A stretch of 64,000 nucleotides of DNA. Origin: JAABRB01 sp963735025. GTDB taxonomy: Bacteria; Pseudomonadota; Gammaproteobacteria; Burkholderiales; SG8-39. Below the pieces are notes generated by a model that was given only the letters and a program-made list of their open reading frames with translations, did no database searches and was not told where the DNA came from. The translations under genes and the position numbers were made by a program. The stretch is taken from positions 1-64,000 of the forward strand of contig CAVTJG010000017.1 in assembly GCA_963735025.1 (NCBI GenBank), written 5' to 3'. Shown here one piece after another: positions 7,415 to 15,582 of the stretch. The stretch's first letter is position 1, and the number at the start of each line of letters is the position of its first letter.

Positions 7415-8040
7415 GGCTTCCTCCGCAGTCGACCGGTGAACATGGTGGGCAATGTGCGCGGCACCAGCGCCACCATAATGATGTGGACGACGACGATGAA
7501 TGCCATCACCGCCATGGCGAGAAAATGCACGATGCGAGCGCCCTCGTAGCCGCCGAACACTGCCGTGAGCTCCTGCAACTGGACCGGCTTCCAGATCGAA
7601 AGCCCCGAAAGGACCAGCACCACGAGCGCGAGAATGATGGTGATATACGCTGCCTTCTGGGCGGCGTTGTAGACAGCGAGATCCGCGTGAGCAAGCCGGC
7701 CGCGCAGCGCCGCGCCGACGTCGCTGAGTATCGCGGCTGGCGATACCGGCAGAAGCTTCCGCACGAAATGTCGTGCCGCCAGCCCGTAGGCGACATAGAT
7801 CAGCCCGTTGATCACCAGCAGCCACATTGCTGCGAAGTGCCATTGCAACGCCCCGCCCAGCCATCCGCCCAGGGTGAGATCCTTCGGAAACCGGAACTCC
7901 CAGATCGGCGCCGCATTGTAGATACGCCATCCGCTGGCGATCATCGCCAGCACTGCGAGAGCGTTGATCCAGTGCGTGATGCGCACCACCAGCGGGTGAA
8001 CGAGCACCGCGGGCACCTCGGCTACGGCTTCTGACGCCAT
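7411..8040 (-). CDS. Cytochrome b561-like membrane subunit
   Basis: This 209-aa protein has four predicted transmembrane helices (ITHWINALAVLAMIASGW, HFAAMWLLVINGLIYVAYG, AYITIILALVVLVLSGL, FLAMAVMAFIVVVHIIMVAL). Histidines in helices 1, 2 and 4 suit two b hemes. It resembles the di-heme cytochrome b family of Ni/Fe-hydrogenase and thiosulfate reductase. It would pass quinol electrons to or from the exported molybdoenzyme encoded immediately downstream with a 4-base overlap. The start is the ATG at 8040, preceded by AGGAGA; an upstream in-frame start at 8082 lacks such a site. Confidence 0.87.
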   Translation of the reverse strand: MASEAVAEVPAVLVHPLVVRITHWINALAVLAMIASGWRIYNAAPIWEFRFPKDLTLGGWLGGALQWHFAAMWLLVINGLIYVAYGLAARHFVRKLLPVSPAAILSDVGAALRGRLAHADLAVYNAAQKAAYITIILALVVLVLSGLSIWKPVQLQELTAVFGGYEGARIVHFLAMAVMAFIVVVHIIMVALVPRTLPTMFTGRLRRKP

Positions 8041-8142
8041 GAGCTTCTCCTGACCGCGCGCTGAGTGCGCGCCTCGAGACACTCTACGCCGTTCGGCTCA
8101 CGTTGGATGCGGCGAGCGACGTGAAACTCCGCAATGTGCGGT

Positions 8143-9387
8143 TCAAGGAGTGGCAGCGCGTACTGCGCGCTCGAGCCTCTCTGCGCCGTCGGCGAGTCGT
8201 GCCTCGCTCGCAGCAAAGCACCAGCGCACGAAACCCTCCCCCTCCGGTCCGAAGGCCGAGCCCGGCGCGAGACCGAGCCCGTGCTCGCGAACCAGCCGCT
8301 TGCAGAATTCGAGGCTGTCTGTAACGCCCCGGACGCGGAAAAACGCGTACATCGCCCCGGGGGGGGTAGCGGCCTCGACGCCCGGAATATTCTGGAGGTG
8401 CCGAACCAGGAAGTCGCGTGCCTGGCGATAACGCGCAAGCGTGCGCGCAACGACCGGTTCACCTTCGCGTATCGCTGCAATGCCCGCGCGCTGCACGAAC
8501 ACCGGCGAGCAGCAGGTGTTGTACTCGATGAGCTTGCCGATGTCGGGCATGGTCGCGCGCGGCGCCATGATCCAGCCGAGCCGCCAGCCGGTCATCAGCC
8601 ACGACTTCGAAAAGGTGTTGGCGCAGACCAGCCTGTCTTCCGACGTCGAGATGTCGAGGAACGACGGCGCAGGCTCTCCTGACTCCCCCACGTAGTACAA
8701 CCGCTCGTAGGCGTCGTCGGCGAGAATCCAGATGCCGTGCCGCCTGCAGTGCTCGAGTATCGCGCGCAACGCCCGCGCATCGAGCGTCCAGCCGGTCGGA
8801 TTGTTCGGTGAATTGATGTATACCGCACGGGTCTCCGGCGTCAGCGCATCGATCAGGCGATCGAGATCGAGCTGCCATCCCGATGCGTCGAATGCCAGCG
8901 GGACCTTGACGACATTCGCCCCGAGAATTCTGGGGATCTCCTGCAGATTGGGCCACACCGGCGTGACCACGACGACCCGATCGCCCGGCCCGACGAGCGT
9001 CTGGGTGAGCAGCATCAGCGCGGACATGCCGGAATTGGTGACCGCGATCTCATCCACCGCCGTCGGGCGGCGCAGGCGTGTCACGTAGGCGGCGATCGTC
9101 TCGCGCAGCTCAGGAATGCCCAGGTTGTGCGTGTAGAAGGTCTCGCCGGCTTCCAAGGATGCAGCGGCGGTCCTACGAGTGGACTCGGGTGTCACCTCGT
9201 CGGGCTCACCGAACCAGAACGCGGTGACGTCCGCTCGCCCGATACCGGCATTCGCCACTTCCCGAATCCGGGAGGCGACCAGGGCTTGCACGTCCGGCCG
9301 CGCGGAGAGCGGCGGATAGAGCGTCTTCACCGGATCCCGTGAGACGATCGCAACGCCGTCACTGGCCCGCCTTCTGCTCCAGCGCAC
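8143..9387 (-). CDS. Class I/II pyridoxal-phosphate aminotransferase
   Basis: This ~414-aa protein of the aspartate-aminotransferase fold has SPNNPTGW (cofactor and substrate contact), DDAYERLYY (Asp-Tyr binding PLP), the Schiff-base lysine in NTFSKSWLMTGWRLGW, and a C-terminal Arg near FVRWCFA for the substrate carboxylate. The ATG at 9387 overlaps the end of the benzoate-CoA ligase gene by 29 bases, so the two probably share a transcript, though no ribosome site is obvious and the true start could be further in. Its role beside benzoate genes is not evident. It may feed an aromatic precursor into the pathway or simply be a passenger. Confidence 0.85.
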   Translation of the reverse strand: MRWSRRRASDGVAIVSRDPVKTLYPPLSARPDVQALVASRIREVANAGIGRADVTAFWFGEPDEVTPESTRRTAAASLEAGETFYTHNLGIPELRETIAAYVTRLRRPTAVDEIAVTNSGMSALMLLTQTLVGPGDRVVVVTPVWPNLQEIPRILGANVVKVPLAFDASGWQLDLDRLIDALTPETRAVYINSPNNPTGWTLDARALRAILEHCRRHGIWILADDAYERLYYVGESGEPAPSFLDISTSEDRLVCANTFSKSWLMTGWRLGWIMAPRATMPDIGKLIEYNTCCSPVFVQRAGIAAIREGEPVVARTLARYRQARDFLVRHLQNIPGVEAATPPGAMYAFFRVRGVTDSLEFCKRLVREHGLGLAPGSAFGPEGEGFVRWCFAASEARLADGAERLERAVRAATP

Positions 9388-10960
9388 GCAACTTGAAGCG
9401 CTGGATCTTTCCGGTGGCGGTCTTGGGAAGCTCGGGAACGAATTCGACCCAGCGTGGATACTTGTAGGGCGCGAGGCGATCCTTGACGTGCTGCTTCAGG
9501 GATTCGCCGAGCGCTGTGGATGGCTTGACGCCCTGCTTGGCAACGACGAACGCCTTGGGCTTGATGAGGGACTGCTCGTCCGGCACGCCGATGACGGCCG
9601 CCTCGAGCACGTCCGCGTGAGTGAGGAGCGCCGCCTCCACCTCAAAGGGGGACACGTAGATGCCGCTCACCTTGAGCATGTCGTCCGTGCGCCCGCCGTA
9701 GGTGTAGTAACCGTCCGCATCCGCAGTGTACTTGTCGCCACTGCGTGTCCATTCGCCCATGAACGTGTCGCGCGATTTCGCGCGGTTGTTCCAGTACATC
9801 GCGGCAGCCGTGGGACCCGCGATCTGCAACTCGCCGAGCTCGCCCGGCTGCGCGAGCGCGCCGCTCTCGTCGATGAGCCGGACCTCGTAGCCGGGCACCG
9901 GTTTTCCGGTCGTTCCGTACCGGACCTCTCCGGGGCGGTTGGAAAGGAAGATGTGCAGCATCTCGGTCGATCCGATGCCGTCGAGAATCTCAACGCCGAA
10001 GTGCTCGGTCCAGCGCTTGCCGATGTCCGCGGGCAGCGCCTCGCCGGCGGACGTGCAGACGCGCAGCTTCACGTCGGAACGCTTCGGCAACGCTTGCGTG
10101 GCGAGCAGCGCGCCGTAGAGCGTTGGCACGCCATAGAAAATGGACGGTTTGTGTTCGGTGATCCGCTTGAAAACCGAGTCGGGCGTCGGACGCTCCGCCA
10201 TCAGGATCGTGGTAGCGCCGACCGCAAGGGGAAACGACAGCGCGTTGCCGAGGCCGTAGGCAAAGAAAAGCTTTGCCGCCGAAAAAACGACGTCGTCCGC
10301 GCGGATCCCGAGGATTGGAACGCCATACAGTTCGGCAGTCTGGATCATGCTCGAGTGCACGTGCACCGTCCCCTTCGGCATTCCGGTGGACCCTGACGAG
10401 TAGAGCCAGAAGCACGGATCATCGCTCGTCGTGGGGGCCGGATCACACGTCGGCAGGGCATCGTCCATCAGCGCCTTGAGCGAAAGGTGCTGGCCTGCAT
10501 CCCCGCCCGAGACGATCACATGCTTCAGATAGGGCGACGCTTTGATACCCGCCGCAAGGGTTGGAAGCAGCGGCGCGGACACTACAAGCGTGTGTGCGCG
10601 GCTGTCCTTGAGCATGAATTCGTAGTCGGCTGACGTCAGCAGCGTATTGACGGCCACCGGAACGATGCCGGCCTTGATCGCACCGAGGAACACGCTGGGC
10701 CAGTCGATGGTATCCAGGTGCACCAGCAGGATCCGCTGCTCCATCTGGAGACCGAGACCTTTCAGGGCGTTGGCGGCGCGATTCACGCGCTCGGCGAGGT
10801 CAGAATATGTATAGCGCCCGGCGTCGTCGATGAACGCGATCTTCTTGCCGCGGCCGGCAGCAAGGTTGCGCTCGATCAGATCGTGCGCCGCGTTGTAGTC
10901 GCGCGGAATGTCCAGCACGGGCGGGCTGACACTCTGGTCAGCGGAACTCAGCTTTGCCAC
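9359..10960 (-). CDS. bclA: Benzoate-CoA ligase
   Basis: This 533-aa ANL-superfamily enzyme converts benzoate, ATP and CoA to benzoyl-CoA, the first step of the box pathway. Motifs: the P-loop-like YSSGSTGMPKGTVH, the adenylate-binding DGIGSTEMLHIFLSN, YYTYGGRTDDMLKVSG, and the catalytic lysine near the end in PKTATGKIQRFKL. The GTG start at 10960 is chosen because GGAGG lies seven bases upstream; the longer frame to 11008 lacks one. It is co-directional with the aminotransferase, two DUF4863 genes and a flavodoxin, and divergent from boxR-boxCBAB. Close benzoate-CoA ligases share this length and position. Specificity for substituted benzoates is possible. Confidence 0.93.
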   Translation of the reverse strand: MAKLSSADQSVSPPVLDIPRDYNAAHDLIERNLAAGRGKKIAFIDDAGRYTYSDLAERVNRAANALKGLGLQMEQRILLVHLDTIDWPSVFLGAIKAGIVPVAVNTLLTSADYEFMLKDSRAHTLVVSAPLLPTLAAGIKASPYLKHVIVSGGDAGQHLSLKALMDDALPTCDPAPTTSDDPCFWLYSSGSTGMPKGTVHVHSSMIQTAELYGVPILGIRADDVVFSAAKLFFAYGLGNALSFPLAVGATTILMAERPTPDSVFKRITEHKPSIFYGVPTLYGALLATQALPKRSDVKLRVCTSAGEALPADIGKRWTEHFGVEILDGIGSTEMLHIFLSNRPGEVRYGTTGKPVPGYEVRLIDESGALAQPGELGELQIAGPTAAAMYWNNRAKSRDTFMGEWTRSGDKYTADADGYYTYGGRTDDMLKVSGIYVSPFEVEAALLTHADVLEAAVIGVPDEQSLIKPKAFVVAKQGVKPSTALGESLKQHVKDRLAPYKYPRWVEFVPELPKTATGKIQRFKLRALEQKAGQ

Positions 10961-11068
10961 GTCCCCTCCTCCAATGTTTTCTGACGATGAGGGCGGGTGC
11001 CACCTCACTCCAGAATAGGCGCGGTAAACGAATCTGGGGCAAGCCCGTTGAAAATCCCCGGCGCAGGA

Positions 11069-11536
11069 TCAGGTCTTCGTGAATTCGATCGCGCCGCCGG
11101 GCAACAGGTAAAGCACCAGCGCCTTGCCATCCGTGACAGTCGGATGATGCGCGCTACCCGGGCCATACACCAGCCAGCCCGCGCCGTGCCCGTCGAACTT
11201 GGCCGCCGGCGAAATCGGCATGATCATGTCGATCTCGCCGTTCGAGTGGCGGTGATGCGGCCCCTTCACGCTCTCCATTTCGACCACGTCCACGCTGCAT
11301 TCGGCAAGACCGCCGTCCGGCTTGACGACCCGGCCGAATCGTATGCCTCCGGCCTCGCGGTTGCACATCCATCCCGCCGCGATCGCGGCGTGGCACGCCT
11401 GCTCGATCGCTTTGAACGCCGGCCCGTCCGCCGGAAAAGTCTCGTTCAGCGCCGCTTCCAGACGTTTGTCGAGAGCCTTGCCGCGAATATGTTCGGCCAC
11501 CGGCGCGAGCAGTTTCTGAAATTCCTGCGGTGTCAC
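11069..11536 (-). CDS. DUF4863 (PnbB-like) protein, copy 1
   Basis: This protein of about 155 aa is homologous along its whole length to the next gene: CHAAIAAGWMCN, SVDVVEMESVKGPHHRH, GEIDMIMPI, AAKFDGHGAGWLVYGPGS, TVTDGKALVLYLLPGG. The family (DUF4863) includes 4-hydroxylaminobenzoate lyase PnbB and often occurs near benzoate-CoA genes. The HHRHxxGEID pattern looks like a small cupin-type metal site. The GTG at 11536 is preceded by GGAAGGAG and matches the start of the paralogue; an ATG at 11551 is also possible. Its function in a benzoate operon is unknown. Confidence 0.8.
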   Translation of the reverse strand: MTPQEFQKLLAPVAEHIRGKALDKRLEAALNETFPADGPAFKAIEQACHAAIAAGWMCNREAGGIRFGRVVKPDGGLAECSVDVVEMESVKGPHHRHSNGEIDMIMPISPAAKFDGHGAGWLVYGPGSAHHPTVTDGKALVLYLLPGGAIEFTKT

Positions 11537-11559
11537 TTGCGCTCCTTCCATCGCTGTCA

Positions 11560-12036
11560 CTACGCTGGGGTCACCGGCGTCCACTCGATCCGCCCTTGCG
11601 GTAGCAAGTAGAGGACGAGCGCGCGTCCCTCCGTTACGGTTGGTCGATGCCCGGATGCCGGCTCGTATACGAGCCACCCGCGTCCATGGCCGTCGAACTT
11701 CGCCGCTGCGGTCACCGGCATGACCATGTCGATCTCGCCGGTCGGGTGAACGTGATGATTGCCGACCAGGTCGGTGATGTCCACGACGTCGACGCTGAAC
11801 CCGGCGAGCGCCGTGTCGGGCTCGAAGACACGGCCAAATTTCCGTTGTGCATTTCCTTCGCTGCACATCCAGCCCGCGGCGATCGCCGCGTGACACGCGC
11901 GCTCGATCGCGCGGAACGGCTCGCTTTCGGGCGGGAACGCGTGACCGAGCTCGGTTTCGAGCGCCTTGTCGAGTGAGCGCCCCGCGATGTGTCGCGTCAC
12001 GGGCACGATCAGGTCACGAAACGCTGCCGGTGTCAT
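11560..12036 (-). CDS. DUF4863 (PnbB-like) protein, copy 2
   Basis: This 158-aa tandem paralogue of the previous gene (MTPAAFRDLIVPVTRHIAG..., CHAAIAAGWMCS, NHHVHPTGEIDMVMPV, AAKFDGHGRGWLVYEPAS) has its ATG at 12036, close behind GGGGGAG. The metal-site motif is HHVHPTGEID here against HHRHSNGEID in copy 1, so both copies keep the putative ligands. The divergence suggests different substrates rather than a recent duplication. It lies 23 bases from the flavodoxin and within the same leftward operon. Confidence 0.8.
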   Translation of the reverse strand: MTPAAFRDLIVPVTRHIAGRSLDKALETELGHAFPPESEPFRAIERACHAAIAAGWMCSEGNAQRKFGRVFEPDTALAGFSVDVVDITDLVGNHHVHPTGEIDMVMPVTAAAKFDGHGRGWLVYEPASGHRPTVTEGRALVLYLLPQGRIEWTPVTPA

Positions 12037-12059
12037 TGCTCCCCCTTCAACCATGTCGA

Positions 12060-12536
12060 CTAAGCCGTGACTTGCGCGCGCTCCCGGGCCGCCGCGATCC
12101 AGGCTCCTATCCACTCCTCCGCCACTTCCTCTGGCATCGTCCCGGAACTGGCATCGTGGCACAGGACCTCTCCAATACGCCGGGCACCCAGCTCGGTCAA
12201 AACCGCATCGAAGCGCTTGCCGCCGTTGCAGAAGGTATCCATGTAGGTTCGATCGCCGAGCGCAATCACGCCATACTGGATTTCCGCGAGGTTGGGTCGA
12301 CCGGTCCCGAGCGACTCGTAGAGCGCTTTCGCGTTGTCGGGGACATCACCTTGTCCATACGTGGAAGTGCAGATCAGGAACACCTTGCCGCTGGTGAAAA
12401 CGCCGGCGTCTAGGCCATCCATGGGTAATACCGTGATGTTCGTGTCGCCGTCGTCGAGCACGAGCTCGAGCGTCTGCGCCACCGACTGGGCGTTTCCGGT
12501 CATCGTTCCAACGAGGATCGTCAGATCCAACGGCAT
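12060..12536 (-). CDS. Flavodoxin (MioC-like short-chain type)
   Basis: This 158-aa flavodoxin has the FMN phosphate loop near the N-terminus (LVGTMTGNAQSVA) and the isoalloxazine-contact loops TSTYGQGDVPDNA and LGDRTYMDTFCNGG. It is the first gene of the leftward benzoate operon, with AGGAG upstream of the ATG at 12536. The box epoxidase BoxB receives electrons from the flavin/iron-sulfur reductase BoxA, so a co-regulated flavodoxin is a plausible extra or alternative electron carrier. That link is inference from position. Confidence 0.87.
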   Translation of the reverse strand: MPLDLTILVGTMTGNAQSVAQTLELVLDDGDTNITVLPMDGLDAGVFTSGKVFLICTSTYGQGDVPDNAKALYESLGTGRPNLAEIQYGVIALGDRTYMDTFCNGGKRFDAVLTELGARRIGEVLCHDASSGTMPEEVAEEWIGAWIAAARERAQVTA

Positions 12537-12652
12537 CTTTACGGTCTCCTGACTCCGGGGGCACTCGCAGCGGTGGATCACCGGCTGCGCAACTATGTGA
12601 GCCTAACTGGTGGCCCGGCATATCGCGCTCCAATGCGTCCCCGCTTCCGCTC

Positions 12653-12680
12653 TTGCTTTCTTTTGATCATGCATTATAAT
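12653..12680 (+). promoter_or_regulatory. Sigma-70-type promoter for boxR and the box operon
   Basis: TTGCTT (12653-12658, weak) and TATAAT (12675-12680, perfect) are separated by 16 bases. The -10 overlaps the divergent promoter's -10 by four bases, so both polymerases cannot bind at once. The distance to the boxR ATG is about 115 bases. Confidence 0.6.
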
Positions 12681-12713
12681 GCACCGCAGCCGAATTTCAA
12701 GAACTATACTGCA
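12670..12713. promoter_or_regulatory. Probable BoxR operator (phased TGCA motifs and palindrome)
   Basis: TGCATTATAATGCA (12670-12683) is a perfect 14-bp palindrome, and a third TGCA lies at 12710-12713. The TGCA starts are 10 and 30 bases apart, whole helical turns, so all face one side of the DNA. Operators of the related regulator BzdR are described as containing TGCA motifs. Binding here would cover both -10 boxes and repress both arms. Assignment to BoxR is inference. Confidence 0.6.
12673..12700 (-). promoter_or_regulatory. Sigma-70-type promoter for the leftward benzoate operon
   Basis: Read on the minus strand, TTGAAA (12695-12700, 5 of 6 matches) and TATAAT (12673-12678, perfect) are separated by 16 bases. 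The leader to the flavodoxin start is about 130 bases. The -10 lies inside the palindrome at 12670-12683. Confidence 0.7.
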
Positions 12714-12802
12714 TTCGAAAGTGCTGCCCCGCCTTCCTGTCCCATCTCATGGCACGTCGGGGCGTCCGGAGGGTGGTGCTCTCGCCAGGAGACCGAAGCG
12801 AT

Positions 12803-13750
12803 ATGGAAGTCCCGTCAGTCTCGGATCGCGTGACCGATCGGATCCGCCGCAAGGTGGAACCGACCCTGCGCGCACCACAGGAAACCGAGTTTCTTCAGCG
12901 ACTTGGCGAAAGGGTTCGTGAGGCGCGCGCACGCCGCGGCATGACCCGAAAGATCCTCGCGCGAGACTCCGGGGTGTCGGAGCGATACCTTGCCCAGCTC
13001 GAATCCGGACAGGGAAATTCATCGGTCCTGGTGCTGAAGCAGATCGCCGCCGCGCTCAATCTGCCGCTCGCGGAGCTGGTGCGCGACGAAACCGGACAGT
13101 CGGTCGAGCTCCTCCTCACCCAGCAATTCCTCAAGCGCTTGCCGGCAACCAGGCTCGCCGAGTTGCGTGCCCAGCTATTGCGCGACTTCGGTGCCACGTC
13201 CAGCGACCGGCGCAAGCGGATCGCGCTCATCGGCTTGCGCGGCGCGGGAAAATCCACGCTCGGAGCGGCGCTCGCGGCCGCGCACGGCGTGGCGTTCATC
13301 GAGCTCGACCGCGAGATCGAGGCCGATGCCGGCACGAGCCTCAACGAAGTCTTCCTGCTGCATGGACAGGCCGGGTATCGACGCTATGAGCGGCGCGCGC
13401 TCGAGCGCATCATCGAGCGTAACGACGCGTGCGTGATCGCCACCGGGGGTAGCATCGTATCGGAGCCGGGCACGTACGATCTGTTGCTCTCCACGTGCTT
13501 CACGGTATGGCTGAAGGCTGCGCCGGAGGAGCACATGGACCGGGTCGCTGCGCAGGGCGACTATCGCCCGATGGCGGGCAACAGCGAAGCCATGGAGGAT
13601 TTGCGGCGCATCCTCGCGGGGCGCGAAGCGCTCTACGGGCAGGCGGACCGGACGGTCGACACCGCCGGCTGCGCGATACAAACGAGCCTCGAGGCACTGA
13701 GCGGAGCCATCGGGACCGACGACTCGAACCCACTGAAGGAGACACCATGA
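12803..13750 (+). CDS. boxR: BoxR/BzdR-type benzoyl-CoA-responsive regulator
   Basis: This 315-aa two-domain repressor has an N-terminal XRE helix-turn-helix (~32-85: FLQRLGERVREARARRGMTRKILARDSGVSERYLAQLESG) and a C-terminal shikimate-kinase-like domain (~130-300) with an intact-looking P-loop (GLRGAGKST), ELDREIEADAG and ATGGSIVSE. In BzdR/BoxR the kinase-like domain binds benzoyl-CoA and relieves repression. The ATG at 12803 is preferred over 12749, as the extra residues are not family-like; the ribosome site AGGAG is rather distant. Its stop overlaps the boxC start (ATGA), so it leads the box operon and likely regulates itself. Confidence 0.92.
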   Translation: MEVPSVSDRVTDRIRRKVEPTLRAPQETEFLQRLGERVREARARRGMTRKILARDSGVSERYLAQLESGQGNSSVLVLKQIAAALNLPLAELVRDETGQSVELLLTQQFLKRLPATRLAELRAQLLRDFGATSSDRRKRIALIGLRGAGKSTLGAALAAAHGVAFIELDREIEADAGTSLNEVFLLHGQAGYRRYERRALERIIERNDACVIATGGSIVSEPGTYDLLLSTCFTVWLKAAPEEHMDRVAAQGDYRPMAGNSEAMEDLRRILAGREALYGQADRTVDTAGCAIQTSLEALSGAIGTDDSNPLKETP

Positions 13751-15435
13751 GTGCAGTCCTCGAACAGCAGGCAAGCGGCGAATCCAAGCAGCTCATTACC
13801 TACGACACGCATCCTGATCAGTACGCCCACTGGCGACTCGCTGTCGACGGCCCCGTCGCGACACTCTTGATGGACGTGAGCGAGGAGAAGGGCATCAAGC
13901 CCGGCTACCGGCTGAAGCTCAACTCCTACGATCTCGGCGTCGATATCGAGTTGCACGACGCCATGCAGCGAATTCGATTCGAGCATCCGGAGGTGAAGTG
14001 CGTGGTCATCACGAGCGCCAAGGAACGGATGTTCTGCTCGGGTGCCAACATCTACATGCTCGGGCTCTCGACACACGCGTGGAAGGTGAATTTCTGCAAA
14101 TTCACCAACGAGACGCGCAACGGTCTCGAGGATTCGAGCCGGCACTCGGGCCTCAAATTCATTGCGGCCGTAAACGGCGCGGTGGCGGGCGGTGGCTACG
14201 AGCTCGCCCTCGCCTGCGACGAGATCCTGATGCTCGACGATCGCTCCTCCGCCGTCAGTCTTCCCGAGGTCCCGCTCCTGGGCGTACTGCCCGGCACGGG
14301 CGGCCTCACGCGGGTCACCGACAAGCGTCACGTGCGCCGCGATCTCGCCGATTTTTTCTGCACGACGACCGAGGGCGTGCGCGCGGATCGCGCCAAGCAG
14401 TGGAACCTGGTCGATCACACCGCCAAGCCGCAGGCCTGGGCCCAGGCGGTGAAGGACCATGTCACGCGCCTGGTCGGCGAGAGCAAGCGGACCGGTTCCG
14501 GAAAGGGCATCGCGCTCTCCCCCATCACGCGGAAGATCGACGACGCCGGCTATCACTACGACACCCTGGATGTCCAGATCGACCGCGCCGCGCGCACTGC
14601 AACGCTGACAGTGTCGGCGCCCACGCGCCCGCAGCCGGGCGACGTTGCGGGCATCCATGCCGCAGGGGTGGCGTGGTGGCCGCTTGCCATGGCGCGCGAT
14701 CTCGACGATGCGATTCTCATGCTGCGCACCAACGACCTCGAGATCGGAACCTGGATCCTCAAGACCCGCGGCGACGCCGATGCGGTGCTCGCGGTCGACA
14801 AGACGCTGAAAGCGAACGAGAGCGACTGGCTGGTGCGGGAGACGATCGGCATGTTGCGCCGGACGCTCGCGCGACTGGATGTCTCCTCGCGCACGCTCTT
14901 CGCGATCGTCGACCAGGATTCCTGCTTTGCCGGCACGCTTGCCGAGCTCGCGCTGGCCGCAGACCGCAGCTACATGCTGCACCTTCCGGACGACGCTGCA
15001 CATGCCCCGACCATCGTGCTGTCGGATTTGAACTTCGGCACCTACCCGATGGTGAATGCCTGGACCCGCATCCTGACGCGCTTCTGCGGAGCGGAAGATC
15101 CGGTCGCAGAGGCGCGCAAGCACATCGGCGAGAAGCTGGCTGCCGAAGCCGCGAGCGCACTCGGGCTCGTGACGTTCACGCCGGACGACCTCGACTGGGA
15201 CGATGAAGTGCGTATCGGGATCGAGGAGCGCACAAGCCAATCGCCCGATGCCCTGACCGGCCTGGAGGCGAGCCTGCGCTTCCCGGTCGCCGAAACCATG
15301 GAGACGCGCATTTTCGGCCGGCTGACCGCCTGGCAGAACTGGATCTTCATCCGCCCGAACGCCGTGGGCGACGAAGGCGCCCTGAAGGTGTTCGGCAAGG
15401 GCGCCAAGGCCAAATTCAACTGGGAGCGTGTTTAG
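13747..15435 (+). CDS. boxC: Benzoyl-CoA-dihydrodiol lyase
   Basis: This 562-aa enoyl-CoA hydratase/isomerase-like enzyme hydrolytically opens the 2,3-epoxide ring of benzoyl-CoA to 3,4-dehydroadipyl-CoA semialdehyde and formate. It has the double crotonase arrangement of BoxC: first domain with VNGAVAGGGYELALACDEILM and LPEVPLLGVLPGTGGLTR, second domain with FAIVDQDSCFAGTLAELALAADRSY. Length matches the family. The ATG overlaps the boxR stop by four bases (translational coupling). It is first of the structural genes here, whereas many box clusters start with boxA or boxB. Confidence 0.95.
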   Translation: MSAVLEQQASGESKQLITYDTHPDQYAHWRLAVDGPVATLLMDVSEEKGIKPGYRLKLNSYDLGVDIELHDAMQRIRFEHPEVKCVVITSAKERMFCSGANIYMLGLSTHAWKVNFCKFTNETRNGLEDSSRHSGLKFIAAVNGAVAGGGYELALACDEILMLDDRSSAVSLPEVPLLGVLPGTGGLTRVTDKRHVRRDLADFFCTTTEGVRADRAKQWNLVDHTAKPQAWAQAVKDHVTRLVGESKRTGSGKGIALSPITRKIDDAGYHYDTLDVQIDRAARTATLTVSAPTRPQPGDVAGIHAAGVAWWPLAMARDLDDAILMLRTNDLEIGTWILKTRGDADAVLAVDKTLKANESDWLVRETIGMLRRTLARLDVSSRTLFAIVDQDSCFAGTLAELALAADRSYMLHLPDDAAHAPTIVLSDLNFGTYPMVNAWTRILTRFCGAEDPVAEARKHIGEKLAAEAASALGLVTFTPDDLDWDDEVRIGIEERTSQSPDALTGLEASLRFPVAETMETRIFGRLTAWQNWIFIRPNAVGDEGALKVFGKGAKAKFNWERV

Positions 15436-15449
15436 GAAAGTCTGAGCCG

Positions 15450-15526
15450 GTCATCCCCGCGCAAGCGGGGATCCAGCGAACCTTTGATTGAGTTCGACCT
15501 GGATTCCCGCATTCGCGGGAATGACG
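15450..15526. repeat. Dispersed inverted repeat (REP-like) between boxC and boxB1
   Basis: GTCATCCCCGC-GCAA-GCGGGGAT is followed about 25 bases later by GGATTCCCGC-ATTC-GCGGGAATGAC. Two hairpins are themselves arranged as an inverted pair (GTCAT...ATGAC). Such GTCATTCCCGCG elements are common intergenic repeats in proteobacteria. It sits within the box operon leader of boxB1 and could modulate mRNA stability. Confidence 0.75.
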
Positions 15527-15582
15527 GACTTCCGCAAAGCTTTCCCAGCGCACTAGCCGATTTCCGAGAACTGGAGCCACTG

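Noticed and set aside
6647..7930. A 427-residue oxidoreductase starting at 7930
   Set aside because: Residues before 7414 are an out-of-frame reading of the cytochrome b gene; the ATGA-coupled start at 7414 gives the Tat leader.
13633..15240. A 535-codon minus-strand frame opposite boxC
   Set aside because: Shadow frame caused by high third-position GC in boxC; no domain and no ribosome site.
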